Positions 45,202-54,516 of a stretch of 64,000 nucleotides of DNA are shown here, one piece after another. Location: assembly GCA_963831705.1 (NCBI GenBank), contig CAWHRE010000010.1, forward strand, positions 1,426,001-1,490,000, given 5' to 3'. The notes below the pieces were generated by a model. That model searched no databases, had not been told where the DNA came from, and saw only the letters and a program-made list of their open reading frames with translations. This DNA is from DASQPR01 sp963831705. Its GTDB lineage: Bacteria; Actinomycetota; Actinomycetes; Mycobacteriales; Micromonosporaceae. Made by a program: the position numbers and the translations under genes. Positions within the stretch are counted from its first letter, which is position 1. The number at the start of each line of letters is the position of its first letter.

Positions 45202-46427
45202 CGCCCGATCGAGATCTCACGCGTGCGCTGGGAGAGGCCGCCGATCCTCAGGTGGTACGCGCGGCCGGGCCCGACGACACCGTCGGCGGCGTTCAGCCCG
45301 GATGGGTCGTCGCGCCGCCCGATGTCGATGCGCTGTCCCGTGTACTCGCGACCGCCGCAGCTCACGAGCTGACCGTGCTGCCACGCGGCGAGGGCACGAA
45401 ACTCCACTGGGGACAGTCGCCGCGCATGGTCGATGTGGTGATCGACATGACCGCGCTGAGCGGCATCTTCGCGCACTACGAGGATGACCTCGTGGCGACG
45501 ATCGGCGCCGGTACGCCGGTCCGTGCCGTCCAGGCCGTACTCGAGCGATCCGGCCAGCGACTCGCGGTCGATCCTGGCTCACCCGATGCGACGATCGGCG
45601 GCATGCTGGCGACCGGCGAGGCCGGGCCGCTGCGCATGCGACATGGAGCGCCACGCGATCTCCTGCTCGGCACCGAATTCGTACGGGCCGACGGCACGAT
45701 CGCGCACTCCGGCGGCCGGGTGGTGAAGAACGTCGCCGGCTACGACCTCGGCAAGCTGCTGGCCGGCTCCTGGGGAACGCTCGGCGTGATCGCGAGCGCC
45801 ACCATGCGACTCCAGCCGCTGCCGGCCGACCGGGCCTGGGTGACCCGCACGGTTCGCAGTCCGCTGGAGATGCACGATCTCGTCGGTGAGTTGCTGGACA
45901 GCCCGATCGACCCGGCCGCGATCGAGGTCGACCTGCCCGAGTCCGGTCCGAGTTCGCTGGTCGTACTGGTCGAAGGTTCGGTTCCCGGCGTCGCCGTCCG
46001 CGCCCGCACGCTGGTGTCGCTACTCGGCGGCGACGCGGTCTCGCACGATGTACCGCCGGCGTGGTGGGGCCGGTACCCGACGGGGGACGTGACGCTGCGG
46101 ATGGCGGTACCGGTTGCGGATCTGCACGCCGCGATCTACTCGCTACGGGACTCGGTCGGCGCCGCGGTTCCGATCCGGGGCAGCGCGGGCAGCGGTGTCT
46201 GCTACGCCGTCGTACGCGCGGAAAACGCCGAACTCGCCCTGGATGCGGTCCGGACGACGTTGCTCGCCCGAGGTGGAAACTGTGTCGTGGTCACGGCACC
46301 GGCGGACGTACGCGCGAAGCTCAACGTCTGGGGCGACATCGACGGCCTCGATCTCATGCACGCCGTGAAGGCACGCTTCGATCCGTCCGGCGTGTTCGCA
46401 CCGGGCCGATTCGTCGGGGGCATCTGA
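45198..46427 (+). CDS. glcE: glycolate oxidase subunit GlcE (FAD-binding)
   Basis: About 409 residues. A second FAD-binding PCMH domain is indicated by 'LTVLPRGEGTKLHWGQ', 'VDPGSPDATIGGMLATGEAG' and 'VVKNVAGYDLGKLLAGSWG', all typical of GlcE; the C-terminus 'KARFDPSGVFAPGRFVGGI' is also standard. Start GTG 45198 overlaps the glcD stop (GTGA); GTG 45195 is an alternative. The stop shares one base with the glcF ATG, so the three genes form one translation-coupled unit. Confidence 0.92.
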   Translation: MTPDRDLTRALGEAADPQVVRAAGPDDTVGGVQPGWVVAPPDVDALSRVLATAAAHELTVLPRGEGTKLHWGQSPRMVDVVIDMTALSGIFAHYEDDLVATIGAGTPVRAVQAVLERSGQRLAVDPGSPDATIGGMLATGEAGPLRMRHGAPRDLLLGTEFVRADGTIAHSGGRVVKNVAGYDLGKLLAGSWGTLGVIASATMRLQPLPADRAWVTRTVRSPLEMHDLVGELLDSPIDPAAIEVDLPESGPSSLVVLVEGSVPGVAVRARTLVSLLGGDAVSHDVPPAWWGRYPTGDVTLRMAVPVADLHAAIYSLRDSVGAAVPIRGSAGSGVCYAVVRAENAELALDAVRTTLLARGGNCVVVTAPADVRAKLNVWGDIDGLDLMHAVKARFDPSGVFAPGRFVGGI

Positions 46428-47647
46428 TGGACGTCGGCAAGCTCACGGATGCCTGCGTCCACTGTGGTTTCTGCTTGCCAACGTGCCCGACGTACCAATT
46501 GACCGGCGAGGAGACGCAGTCGCCGCGCGGCCGCATCCACCTGCTGCGCCAGTTGCTGGACGGCACGGCGACGGCGCAGGAAGTGGCCGCACCGATCGAC
46601 ACGTGCCTCGGCTGCCTCGCGTGCGTGCCGGCGTGTCCGTCCGGCGTCGAGTACGAACCGATCATCGAAGCGGCCCGCGAACTCGTGGTCGACGCCCGCC
46701 CCGCCCGGGAACGTCTCGCCCGGGAGGCGCTGTTCACTGTCCTCCCGTACGCCCGGCGGTTGCGGCTGGCGAGCGTACCGCTGAAGGTCTTTCCGCAGTT
46801 GGGGTCGCTCGACCCCGCGTTTTCCGCGGCGGCCGACCTGGCACCGCGCCGGCCCCCCGCGGCACGTTCGCTACCACCGCGTGTGGCCGCTCGGGGGCTG
46901 CGACGTGCCGTCGTGGGCCTGCTGACCGGGTGCGCGCAGTCGGCGTTCTTCCCGCATGTGTCGGCGGCGACCACCCGAGTCCTCGCACTGGAAGGCTGCG
47001 ACGTGGTCATTCCGCGCCGACAAGGTTGCTGTGGCGCGTTGTCGCTACACGCGGGTCGGGCGGAGGAGGCCCGACGATTCGCGCGAAGGGTCGTCGCGAC
47101 GTTCACGCGAGCGAACGTCGATGTGCTCGTCACCGATGTCGCGGGCTGTGGTTCGGCGATGAAGGGGTACGCGCGCCTGCTCGCCGACGATCCACTGTGG
47201 TCGCGGCGGGCGGACGAACTGGCCGCGAAGGTCCGCGACGTGTCCGAATTCGTTGCCTCGCTGGAACCGGTCGCGCCACGGCGGCCGATGCCGATCACGG
47301 TCGCGTACCACGACGCGTGCCACCTCGCGAACGGTCAGGGCGTCCGCGACGCACCGCGAGCGCTGCTGGCGAGCATCCCCGAGTTGCGGATCGTCGAACT
47401 CGGCGACGGTGGCACGTGCTGCGGCTCGGCCGGTACGTACAACCTGTTCGAACCGGAGACCGCAACCGAACTGGGCGACCGCAAGGCGGCCGCGATCGCG
47501 GCGACGCGCGGCACCGTGGTGGCGGCCGGCAACCCGGGCTGCCTCTTGCAGATCGAACACGCGCTGCGTCGAGCAGGTAGCACCACAACGACACGCCACA
47601 CGATCGAGATCCTGGACGCCGCCCTCTGGCCCCAACGAGTTAATTAG
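46427..47647 (+). CDS. glcF: glycolate oxidase iron-sulphur subunit GlcF
   Basis: 406 residues. Two [4Fe-4S] ferredoxin motifs, 'CVHCGFCLPTCPTY' and 'CLGCLACVPACPSG', are followed by two cysteine-rich CCG domains ('RQGCCGALSLHAGRAEEA' and 'GGTCCGSAGTYNLFEPE'). The subunit passes electrons from the flavin subunits to the quinone pool. Its last eight bases overlap the convergent dehydratase gene. Confidence 0.94.
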   Translation: MDVGKLTDACVHCGFCLPTCPTYQLTGEETQSPRGRIHLLRQLLDGTATAQEVAAPIDTCLGCLACVPACPSGVEYEPIIEAARELVVDARPARERLAREALFTVLPYARRLRLASVPLKVFPQLGSLDPAFSAAADLAPRRPPAARSLPPRVAARGLRRAVVGLLTGCAQSAFFPHVSAATTRVLALEGCDVVIPRRQGCCGALSLHAGRAEEARRFARRVVATFTRANVDVLVTDVAGCGSAMKGYARLLADDPLWSRRADELAAKVRDVSEFVASLEPVAPRRPMPITVAYHDACHLANGQGVRDAPRALLASIPELRIVELGDGGTCCGSAGTYNLFEPETATELGDRKAAAIAATRGTVVAAGNPGCLLQIEHALRRAGSTTTTRHTIEILDAALWPQRVN

Positions 47648-48599
47648 CGCTTCGATGGGTGACGAGCGAAGCCAGGAGGGCTGGGTCCAGGTTTCCGCCG
47701 GTCACTACCGCTACCGTCCGGCCCGGCGGGAGTGACGCTTGGTGGTGCCGGTACGCGGCCGGACCCAGAGCTCCACTTGGCTCGACCACCAGGTGTGACT
47801 CGCGCGCCAGCAGGCCGACCGTCGCCGCGATCTCGTCCTCGCTCACCGTCACAATGTCGTCCACGTACGCCTTGATGTGCGCGAACGTCAACTCACTCGG
47901 TTCGGTGCGGACACCGTCGGCCATCGTCCGGTACGTCTCCTCTACCGTCCATCGCACCAGCTCACCGGCGCGCAGACTGGCCTGCGTCTCGGCCGCGAAC
48001 TCGGGCTCGACGCCGATCACCGCGACGTCCGGGCGGAGGCCCTTGATCGCCGTGGCCACGCCGGACGCGAGTCCACCGCCACCGATCGGAATCAACACGA
48101 CCTCGACATCCGGCCGGTCCGCCAGGATCTCCAGCGCAACCGTGCCCTGACCGGCGATGACATCGACGTGATCGAACGGCGGGATCGGCGTCATCGCACG
48201 CTCCGACGCCACCTCGGACATCACGGCCAGCCGATCGGCCGGGGCCACGAGGAGAACCTCCGCACCGAGCGCCCGGACTGCGGCGATCTTCATCGCGGGT
48301 GACGTTGATGGCATCACGATCACCGCCGGTACCCCGAACAGCTTCGCCGCGTACGCGAGCGCGCGACCGTGGTTGCCGGAGGAGTGCGTGACCACGCCGT
48401 TAGCCCGTACGTCCTCGGGCAGGCAGGCCATCGCGTGGTACGCGCCCCTGATCTTGAAAGCGCCGATCGGCTGCAGATTCTCGGCTTTGAGCCAAAGGTC
48501 GTCGCCGGCCCACGGGGCAGCGAGGATCGGCGTACGAACGGCCACTCCGTCCAAGCGGTCAGCGGCACGTCGGATTTCTTCCAGCGAGACGAGGGTCAC
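47640..48599 (-). CDS. threonine dehydratase/serine racemase-type PLP enzyme
   Basis: 319-residue fold-type II PLP enzyme. The PLP lysine lies in 'QPIGAFKIRGAYHA', phosphate contacts in 'THSSGNHGRALAYAAKLFG' and the glycine loop in 'IPIGGGGLASGVA'. The absence of a C-terminal ACT regulatory domain and the length match catabolic threonine ammonia-lyase, serine racemase or hydroxyaspartate dehydratase; the sequence alone does not separate them. Confidence 0.85.
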   Translation of the reverse strand: MTLVSLEEIRRAADRLDGVAVRTPILAAPWAGDDLWLKAENLQPIGAFKIRGAYHAMACLPEDVRANGVVTHSSGNHGRALAYAAKLFGVPAVIVMPSTSPAMKIAAVRALGAEVLLVAPADRLAVMSEVASERAMTPIPPFDHVDVIAGQGTVALEILADRPDVEVVLIPIGGGGLASGVATAIKGLRPDVAVIGVEPEFAAETQASLRAGELVRWTVEETYRTMADGVRTEPSELTFAHIKAYVDDIVTVSEDEIAATVGLLARESHLVVEPSGALGPAAYRHHQASLPPGRTVAVVTGGNLDPALLASLVTHRSAN

Positions 48600-48703
48600 C
48601 GGCCCACCGTACCGACTGGGGATATTGGGGTTATTGCTACGTGTGTCACGGCAAGCCTCCAGAATCGGGCATAAGGGTTTTCACGTCCACGGCGGGAGGA
48701 CGC

Positions 48704-49585
48704 ATGGCGGATCAGATGAGGTACGAGCAACAGCCCGGCCCGCCGTACCCCGCTCGGCTCGACGTCGGCCGGATCGAATCGCCCAAGATCGACCAGCCCC
48801 GCACCGAGCGATCCAGGCCCGGAATCGCCGAAGGTTGGCCGGCGCCGCCCGGCGGCTGGCCGGATTCGCAGTGGATGACGACGCCCTACTCGGACAGCGG
48901 TGGCACCTCATATTCAGACGACGGTTATGCCGCGTCGACGAAGCCCGAACCGCAGGCGTGGATGACGCCCGCCGTCGCCGAACCGCCATCCGGCGGCCCC
49001 CCACCCGGGCATCCGCCGGGTCCGACACCACCACACCACGCAGCGCTCCCCGAAAGCGGTCGTCCGAAGCACCTCGGATTGATCCTGTCGATCATCGCCG
49101 GCGTAGTGGTGGTCGGTGTGATCGGCGCCGCCACGACCGCGGCGATCTTCGCCAGCCGGTCGTACCGGGCGGCACAGAAGCAGGCGACGGTCGGCATGGA
49201 CACGCCGGTACGGGATGGGGCGTTCCAGTTCACCGTCGACGGCATGCGCTGCGGGATCCGCGAGATCGGTACGCCCGACGACTACACCGCGCCGACCGGG
49301 CAGTTCTGTGCTGTGACGATGTCGGTAGCGAACGTGGGCAAGTCGCCGGCCGTGTTCGCGGACGCGCTGCAGAAGGCGTACGGGCCGAACGGTGTCTCGT
49401 TCATCTCCGATTCGGAAGCCGGCCTGTACGCCAACCCGAATCCGGACGTCTTCCTCAACGACATCAATCCGGGTAACCGTGTCCGAGTCGTCGTCGTGTA
49501 CGACATTCCGGCGTCGGGCCGCATCCTGAAACTGGAGGTCCACGAGAATCCGGACACCAAGGGCGCGATCATCAAGACGTCATAG
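48704..49585 (+). CDS. membrane-anchored protein with proline-rich N-terminus and DUF4352-like domain
   Basis: 293 residues. The first 120 are proline/glycine-rich and probably disordered and cytoplasmic. One transmembrane helix ('LGLILSIIAGVVVVGVIGA') follows, then an extracellular domain resembling DUF4352 ('VRDGAFQFTVDGMRCGI', 'FCAVTMSVANVGKSPAVF'). Such proteins are common in actinobacteria; their role is unknown. ATG 48704 has a GGGAGG site just upstream; an earlier in-frame ATG at 48641 lacks one. Confidence 0.7.
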   Translation: MADQMRYEQQPGPPYPARLDVGRIESPKIDQPRTERSRPGIAEGWPAPPGGWPDSQWMTTPYSDSGGTSYSDDGYAASTKPEPQAWMTPAVAEPPSGGPPPGHPPGPTPPHHAALPESGRPKHLGLILSIIAGVVVVGVIGAATTAAIFASRSYRAAQKQATVGMDTPVRDGAFQFTVDGMRCGIREIGTPDDYTAPTGQFCAVTMSVANVGKSPAVFADALQKAYGPNGVSFISDSEAGLYANPNPDVFLNDINPGNRVRVVVVYDIPASGRILKLEVHENPDTKGAIIKTS

Positions 49586-49635
49586 AGCATGCGCGGTGAC
49601 CTGATTGAGACAATTACTCGGATATCCTGGTCCGC

Positions 49636-50214
49636 ATGTCGTCCCCGAATTCGACCATGATCGACCCGCACGCGCCGGCCGTCTTCCGGCGTACGCCCAC
49701 GCTGGTCTGGGCCGGCATCATCACCGTCGCGTTCCTGGTGATCTCGGGCGTGATCGGGTCGGCGTACGTGCATCATGGCTTCTTCTCGGTCATCGCCCCG
49801 CTCGCCGCGGTCACGCCGCTGATCACATTCGCGGTGCTGGGCCTGGCGTGGCCGAGTGTCGTGCTGCGCGACGACGCGATGGCGGTCCGGAACGTGTACG
49901 CGACCCACGTCATCCCGTACGGGCTGATCAAGGAGGTCGTGTCGATCCGGATCGGTATGTTCATCCGGGTGCACGACGGCCCCAAGATCCCGGTCACCGC
50001 GTACGCGAGCGCCGGAAACTCGGCCCGGGCCTTCGGCCACAAGAAGTCGAATGCCCGGCTGACCGACGCGATCGAGGACAAGATCTCCTGGGCGCCGGCC
50101 GACGTTACGGACGTCTCCGTCACCCGTACGGTCGACGTCCGCAACATCGTCATCACGATCGCCGCGTTCGTCGTACCGGCGATCGTGATCTTCCTGGCGG
50201 TTCTGACCTACTGA
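49636..50214 (+). CDS. PH-domain-like membrane protein
   Basis: 192 residues with two N-terminal helices ('LVWAGIITVAFLVISGVIG' and the following segment), a central soluble domain of the bacterial PH type ('WPSVVLRDDAMAVRNVYATH', 'IPYGLIKEVVSI') and a last helix at the C-terminus. Similar small actinobacterial proteins have no known function. It stands alone on the plus strand, ending three bases before the valS stop. Confidence 0.65.
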   Translation: MSSPNSTMIDPHAPAVFRRTPTLVWAGIITVAFLVISGVIGSAYVHHGFFSVIAPLAAVTPLITFAVLGLAWPSVVLRDDAMAVRNVYATHVIPYGLIKEVVSIRIGMFIRVHDGPKIPVTAYASAGNSARAFGHKKSNARLTDAIEDKISWAPADVTDVSVTRTVDVRNIVITIAAFVVPAIVIFLAVLTY

Positions 50215-50217
50215 GTT

Positions 50218-52811
50218 TTACTTGGCGAGCGCCGCGATCTGCGCGGTGATCCGGGCGATGTCGGCCTCAGCGGCGGCGGCCCGATCGCGGATCTTCGCGA
50301 CCACGGCTTCCGGTGCCTTACCCAGGAATTCCGCGTTCCCGAGCTTCGCTGCCGTCGCGACCTTCTCCTTCTCCGCCGCCGCCAGGTCTCGCCCGAGGCG
50401 GGCGGTCTCGGCGGCCACATCGATCGTGCCGGAAAGATCGAGCCCGACCGTGACGCCGTTCGCGATCGCAAGCGTTGCGGTCGCGGTGAAATCGTCGGTC
50501 GGCTCCTCCAGACGGGCGAGCATCCGGATGGCCGGCTCGTGCGCCGCCAGACCGGCCTGGGCGAGCCCATCGACGCGCGTCGGCACGCGCTGACCCGGTC
50601 GCAGACCCTGATCGCTGCGGAACCGGCGCACCTCGGTGACGACCGCCTGCAACGACGTGATCTCGGCCTCGGCGGCGGCGTCGCGCAGCGACGGGTCGGC
50701 CTTCGGCCACTCCGCGATCACCAGTGACTCGCCGCCGGTCAGCGACGTCCACAGCGTCTCGGTCACGAACGGAATGAACGGGTGCAGCAACCGTAGGACG
50801 TTGTCCAAGACGTGGCCGAGCACGCGCCGGGTGGTCGTCCGCGCCGGCGCCGGCCAATGAGACCTTCGAAAGTTCGAGGTACCAGTCGCAGAACTCGTCC
50901 CACACGAAGTGGTAGAGCGCGGCGGTGGCCTTCGCGAACTCGTACGCCTCGATCAAGCCGTCGACCTCTTCGATCACCTCGTCGAGGCGGGAGACGATCC
51001 AGCGATCGACCGGTCCGAGATCGGTTGGCAGATCGCCCGCGACGGTCGCACCGTTCAGCATCGCGAAGCGGGACGCGTTCCAGAGCTTGTTGCAGAAGTT
51101 GCGGGCGGCGACCGACCCACTCCTCGTTCGCGGGCTGGTCGGCGCCGGGGTTCGCGCCGCGAGCGAGCGAGAAGCGCAGGGCATCCGACCCGTACGCGTC
51201 CATCCACTCCAGCGGGTCGACGGTGTTGCCACGCGATTTGCTCATCTTCTTGCCGAACTTGTCACGGACCAGGCCGTGCAGCATCACGGTCCGGAACGGC
51301 ACCTCGCCGTCCATCGCGTACAGGCCGAACAGCATCATCCGGACGACCCAGAAGAACAGGATGTCGTACCCGGTGACCAGCAACGACGTCGGATAGAACT
51401 TCGCCAGGTCGGCGGTCTTCGCGGGCCAGCCCATGGTCGAGAACGGCCACAGCGCCGACGAGAACCACGTGTCCAGCACGTCGGGGTCCTGCGACCAACC
51501 GGCAGGCGCTGTCTCACCGGGACCGACGCAGATCATCTCGGTGCCGTCCGGCGAATACCAGACCGGGATCCGGTGACCCCACCACAGTTGACGGCTGATG
51601 CACCAGTCGTGCATGTTGTCGACCCAGTCGAAGTACCGGCTCTTCAGCGACGCCGGCACGATTTCCACGCTGCCGTCGCGTACGGCGTCGCCGGCCGCCT
51701 TCGCGAGCTTCTCCACCCGAACGAACCACTGCAGCGACAGGCGCGGCTCGACCACCGTGTCGCAGCGGGAGCAGTGCCCGACCGAGTGCACGTACGGGCG
51801 CTTCTCGGCCACGATCCGGCCCTCGGCACGCAGCGCTTCGGTCACGGCCGCGCGGGCAACGAAGCGTTCCATGCCCTGGAACGGACCCTCCGCGGTGATC
51901 CGGGCGCCCTCGTCCATGATCGAGATCATCGGCAGCGCGTGGCGGAGCCCGATCTCGAAGTCGTTCGGGTCGTGCGCCGGCGTGACCTTCACGGCACCGG
52001 TACCGAAAGCGGGATCGACGTGCGCGTCCGCGACGATCGGGATCTGGCGTCCCACCAGCGGAAGCTCGATCGTGGTACCGATCAGGTGCGCGTACCGGGC
52101 GTCATCGGGGTGCACCGCGATGCCGGTGTCGCCCAGCATCGTCTCCACCCGGGTGGTCGCGACGACGATCGAGTTCTCTCCGTCGCCGTACCGGATCGAG
52201 ACGAGTTCGCCCTCGTCATCGGCGTGATCGACCTCGATGTCGGAGAGCGCCGTGTGGTCGTTCGGGCACCAGTTGATGATCCGCTCGGCGCGGTAGATCA
52301 GACCGTCCTCGTACAACCGCTTGAAGATCGTCTGAACCGACTGCGACAGACCCTCGTCCATCGTGAAGCGCTCGCGGGACCAGTCGACGCCGGCGCCGAG
52401 ACGCCGCATCTGACCGAGGATCTTTCCGCCGTACTCGGCCTTCCACTCCCACACGCGCTCGATGAACGCCTCGCGGCCGATGTCGTGCCGGCTCTTTCCC
52501 TCGCTCGCGGCGAGATGCTTCTCGACCAGGACCTGCGTCGCGATACCGGCGTGATCCATGCCGGGCAGCCACAACACTTCATAGCCCTGCATACGACGTC
52601 GACGCATCAGCGCATCCATCATCGTCTGCTCGAGGGCATGGCCAAGGTGCAGCGATCCGGTGACGTTCGGCGGCGGGATCACGAGGCTGAACGGCGGCTT
52701 CTCGCTGGCCGCATCGGCGGTGAAGTAGCCGCGATCGACCCACCGGTTGTAGAGGACATCCTCTACCCGGGTCGGGTCGTACTGGCTGGCGGTCACGGCA
52801 TCGCTGGACAT
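50218..52811 (-). CDS. valS: valyl-tRNA synthetase, sequence frameshifted
   Basis: Class Ia aminoacyl-tRNA synthetase charging tRNA-Val. The HIGH-type motif is in 'PPPNVTGSLHLGHALEQ'; KMSKS is in 'DKFGKKMSKSRGNTVDPLE'. The editing domain, anticodon domain and a C-terminal coiled coil ('LGRDLAAAEKEKVATAAK') are recognisable. One extra base near 51112 ('NEEWV' to 'AARNFCNKLWNA') and one near 50829 ('DDHP' to 'RVLGHVLDNVL') split the frame. With both removed the protein is about 863 residues, normal length. Because valS is essential, these breaks almost certainly reflect sequence errors. Confidence 0.93.
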
Positions 52812-52958
52812 TCCACGATGATACGGCTCACGCCTCCGCCCGTTCCCAGCGACGAGGCCGTATCAGAGTGGCAGTTGTGGCGTTAGTAAATGTCTGTTTC
52901 GCTAGTTATGTCGTGAGACCTCAGATATGAAGGTCATACGAGACTTACGGGAGGCGCG

Positions 52959-53674
52959 ATGCGGACCGTTTTGCCGATCGTCATGACCGGATTCCTGGTG
53001 GTCGTCACGAGCGCCGGGACTTCTCCGGCCGCGTCAGCCGTTACTCCCGCTGCGGTCCGGGCCTGCGCGGTAACCCACGCGCCCGGCGTCATGGAGTGCA
53101 TGGCCCTGCGCCAGGCCGTTCCGGAGTGAAGTCGATCGGCGAACAAACCCAACTCGACCGGCAGCTCGACCACCCCGGTGTGGCGATCACGGTCAGCACC
53201 GGCGACGAAGGGTACGGCACCGAATACCCGGCCACGTCACGGTTCGTCACTGCGGTCGGTGGCACGTCGCTGCATCGCTCGTCGAACGCACGCGGGTGGA
53301 CCGAGACGGCGTGGAGTGGCGGTGGCTCCGGCTGCTCCGCGTACGACCAGAAGCCGGCCTGGCAGACCGTGACCACGAAGTGCGCGAACCGGGCCGATTC
53401 CGATGTGTCGGCGGTGGCCGATCCGAGTACCGGGGTGGCCGTCTATCAAACGTACGGCGGCAACGGCTGGTCGATTTTCGGCGGAACCAGCGCCGCCGCG
53501 CCGATCGTCGCCGCCATGTATGCCCTGGCCGGGCCGCCGGGCGCGACCGACTACCCGGCCTCGTACCCGTACGCGAACGCGGCCCTTTTCCACGACGTCA
53601 CGTCGGGCAGCAATGGTGGCTGCGGCTCACGTCTATGTGCCGCGTTGACCGGGGTATCCGTGACCACAAACTGA
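52959..53674 (+). pseudogene. internally deleted sedolisin (S53) peptidase gene
   Basis: ATG 52959, after a GGGAGG site, opens a 56-codon piece with a clear signal peptide, ending in TGA at 53127-53129 after 'MECMALRQAVPE'. From about 53129 a second frame runs to 53674 and contains the C-terminal half of a sedolisin catalytic domain: 'HPGVAITVSTGDEGYG', 'RFVTAVGGTSL', 'AWSGGGSGCSAY' and the nucleophile region 'IFGGTSAAAPIVAAMYAL'. The prodomain and the part carrying the catalytic Glu and Asp are missing, so the product cannot be an active peptidase. The join looks like an internal deletion of the order of several hundred bases; a sequence error alone cannot explain it. Confidence 0.75.
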
Positions 53675-53710
53675 CGGAACCGTTTAGGTGACGGGTGCGT
53701 CGGAGAGAGT

Positions 53711-54175
53711 ATGAGGATGCGTATCCCTGGATTGGTCTTGTTGGTTGTGCTCGCTGCTCTGGCCGGTGGCTGCGCGAGCCGCGCCGCGACGTCCGCGAGT
53801 CCGGGCGCGAGCGTGGCGGGGAGCAGCGTCGCTCCGTCGCCGACCAACTCCTCGGGGTGTCCCACCGAGCTGACGGTGACCGCCACCGACTCGTCGAAGA
53901 CGTTGTGCGTCTCGGTCGGCGGACTCGTTCACGTCAACCTGACGGCGGCCGGTCAAAAGCCTTGGTATCCAATCGCGTCCGGCTCGAGCTCGATTCTGGC
54001 ACCCGCGACCCCTGACCAGAACTCGGCGGCGCCCGGCGTGCAGACGACGACGTTCAAGGCGATCGCTCCCGGCACGACCGACATCACCTCGGCACATCGA
54101 GCCTGCGCACAGAGCCCAGGCCAGATCTCCTGCAACGCGATCGTGGCCTGGAAGGTCACCATCGACGTGAAGTAA
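53711..54175 (+). CDS. small secreted lipoprotein of unknown function
   Basis: 154 residues. A signal peptide with lipobox 'LAALAGGC' indicates a membrane-anchored lipoprotein. A serine/alanine/proline-rich linker follows, then a small beta-rich domain with three further cysteines ('SGCPTEL', 'RACAQSPGQISCNA'), probably disulfide-linked. The pattern resembles proteinase-inhibitor-like (chagasin-type) or DUF-type beta domains, but no family is recognised firmly. It sits directly upstream of the guanidine riboswitch without evident relation. Confidence 0.7.
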   Translation: MRMRIPGLVLLVVLAALAGGCASRAATSASPGASVAGSSVAPSPTNSSGCPTELTVTATDSSKTLCVSVGGLVHVNLTAAGQKPWYPIASGSSSILAPATPDQNSAAPGVQTTTFKAIAPGTTDITSAHRACAQSPGQISCNAIVAWKVTIDVK

Positions 54176-54269
54176 CCACGTCCGAGGATTTACGGGTCGG
54201 CAACAATCTGGACGCACCGATGTGACGGCTCGGCCGTCCACTGATACTCGACCCGCCCACAGAGGCGGG

Positions 54270-54415
54270 GCGCCCCTAGGGTTCCGTCATCGGCTGACGA
54301 AAGCCGCGCGACCAAAGCGTCACGCGACCGGAGTCAATGCGACCGGTGAGCCTGGACCGAGAGGGTCAACGGAGCGACGGCTCCGTCCACGGCGGGATAA
54401 AAGCCCGGGAGACCA
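54270..54415 (+). ncRNA. guanidine-I riboswitch (ykkC class) aptamer
   Basis: The conserved blocks of the ykkC RNA occur in order: CTAGGGTTCCG at 54276-54286, CTGGACCGAGAG at 54352-54363, and the 3' block running from ACGGCGGGATAAAAG (from 54389) into CCCGGGAGA (to 54412). An additional GC-rich hairpin precedes it (CCCGCC 54252-54257 with GGCGGG 54264-54269). ykkC RNAs sense guanidine (class I), ppGpp or PRPP; the downstream carboxylase, DUF1989 and allophanate hydrolase genes are those typically controlled by the guanidine class. The leader ends 101 bases before the permease start. Confidence 0.92.
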
Positions 54416-54444
54416 GCACGGTTCGGCGTTCGCGCGCCGGACCG

Positions 54445-54505
54445 CGGTCCCGGGATGCCGCGTCAGAGCCGATCAGGCGAACCGGGACCGTACCCCATCT
54501 TTTCT
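54445..54505 (+). terminator. candidate riboswitch expression platform (intrinsic terminator)
   Basis: CGGTCCCGG at 54445-54453 pairs perfectly with CCGGGACCG at 54482-54490, and a U-rich run (TCTTTTCT, 54498-54505) follows. The arrangement between aptamer and start codon suggests transcription attenuation, with guanidine binding favouring read-through as known for class I. The 28-base loop is long for an intrinsic terminator, so an alternative structure is possible. Confidence 0.5.
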
Positions 54506-54516
54506 GTGAGGGTGCC

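Noticed and set aside
52812..52958. T-box leader or other regulatory RNA before valS
   Set aside because: The gap upstream of valS is short and shows no T-box consensus (no UGGN bulge sequence or terminator pair); it also serves as upstream region of the decayed sedolisin gene.
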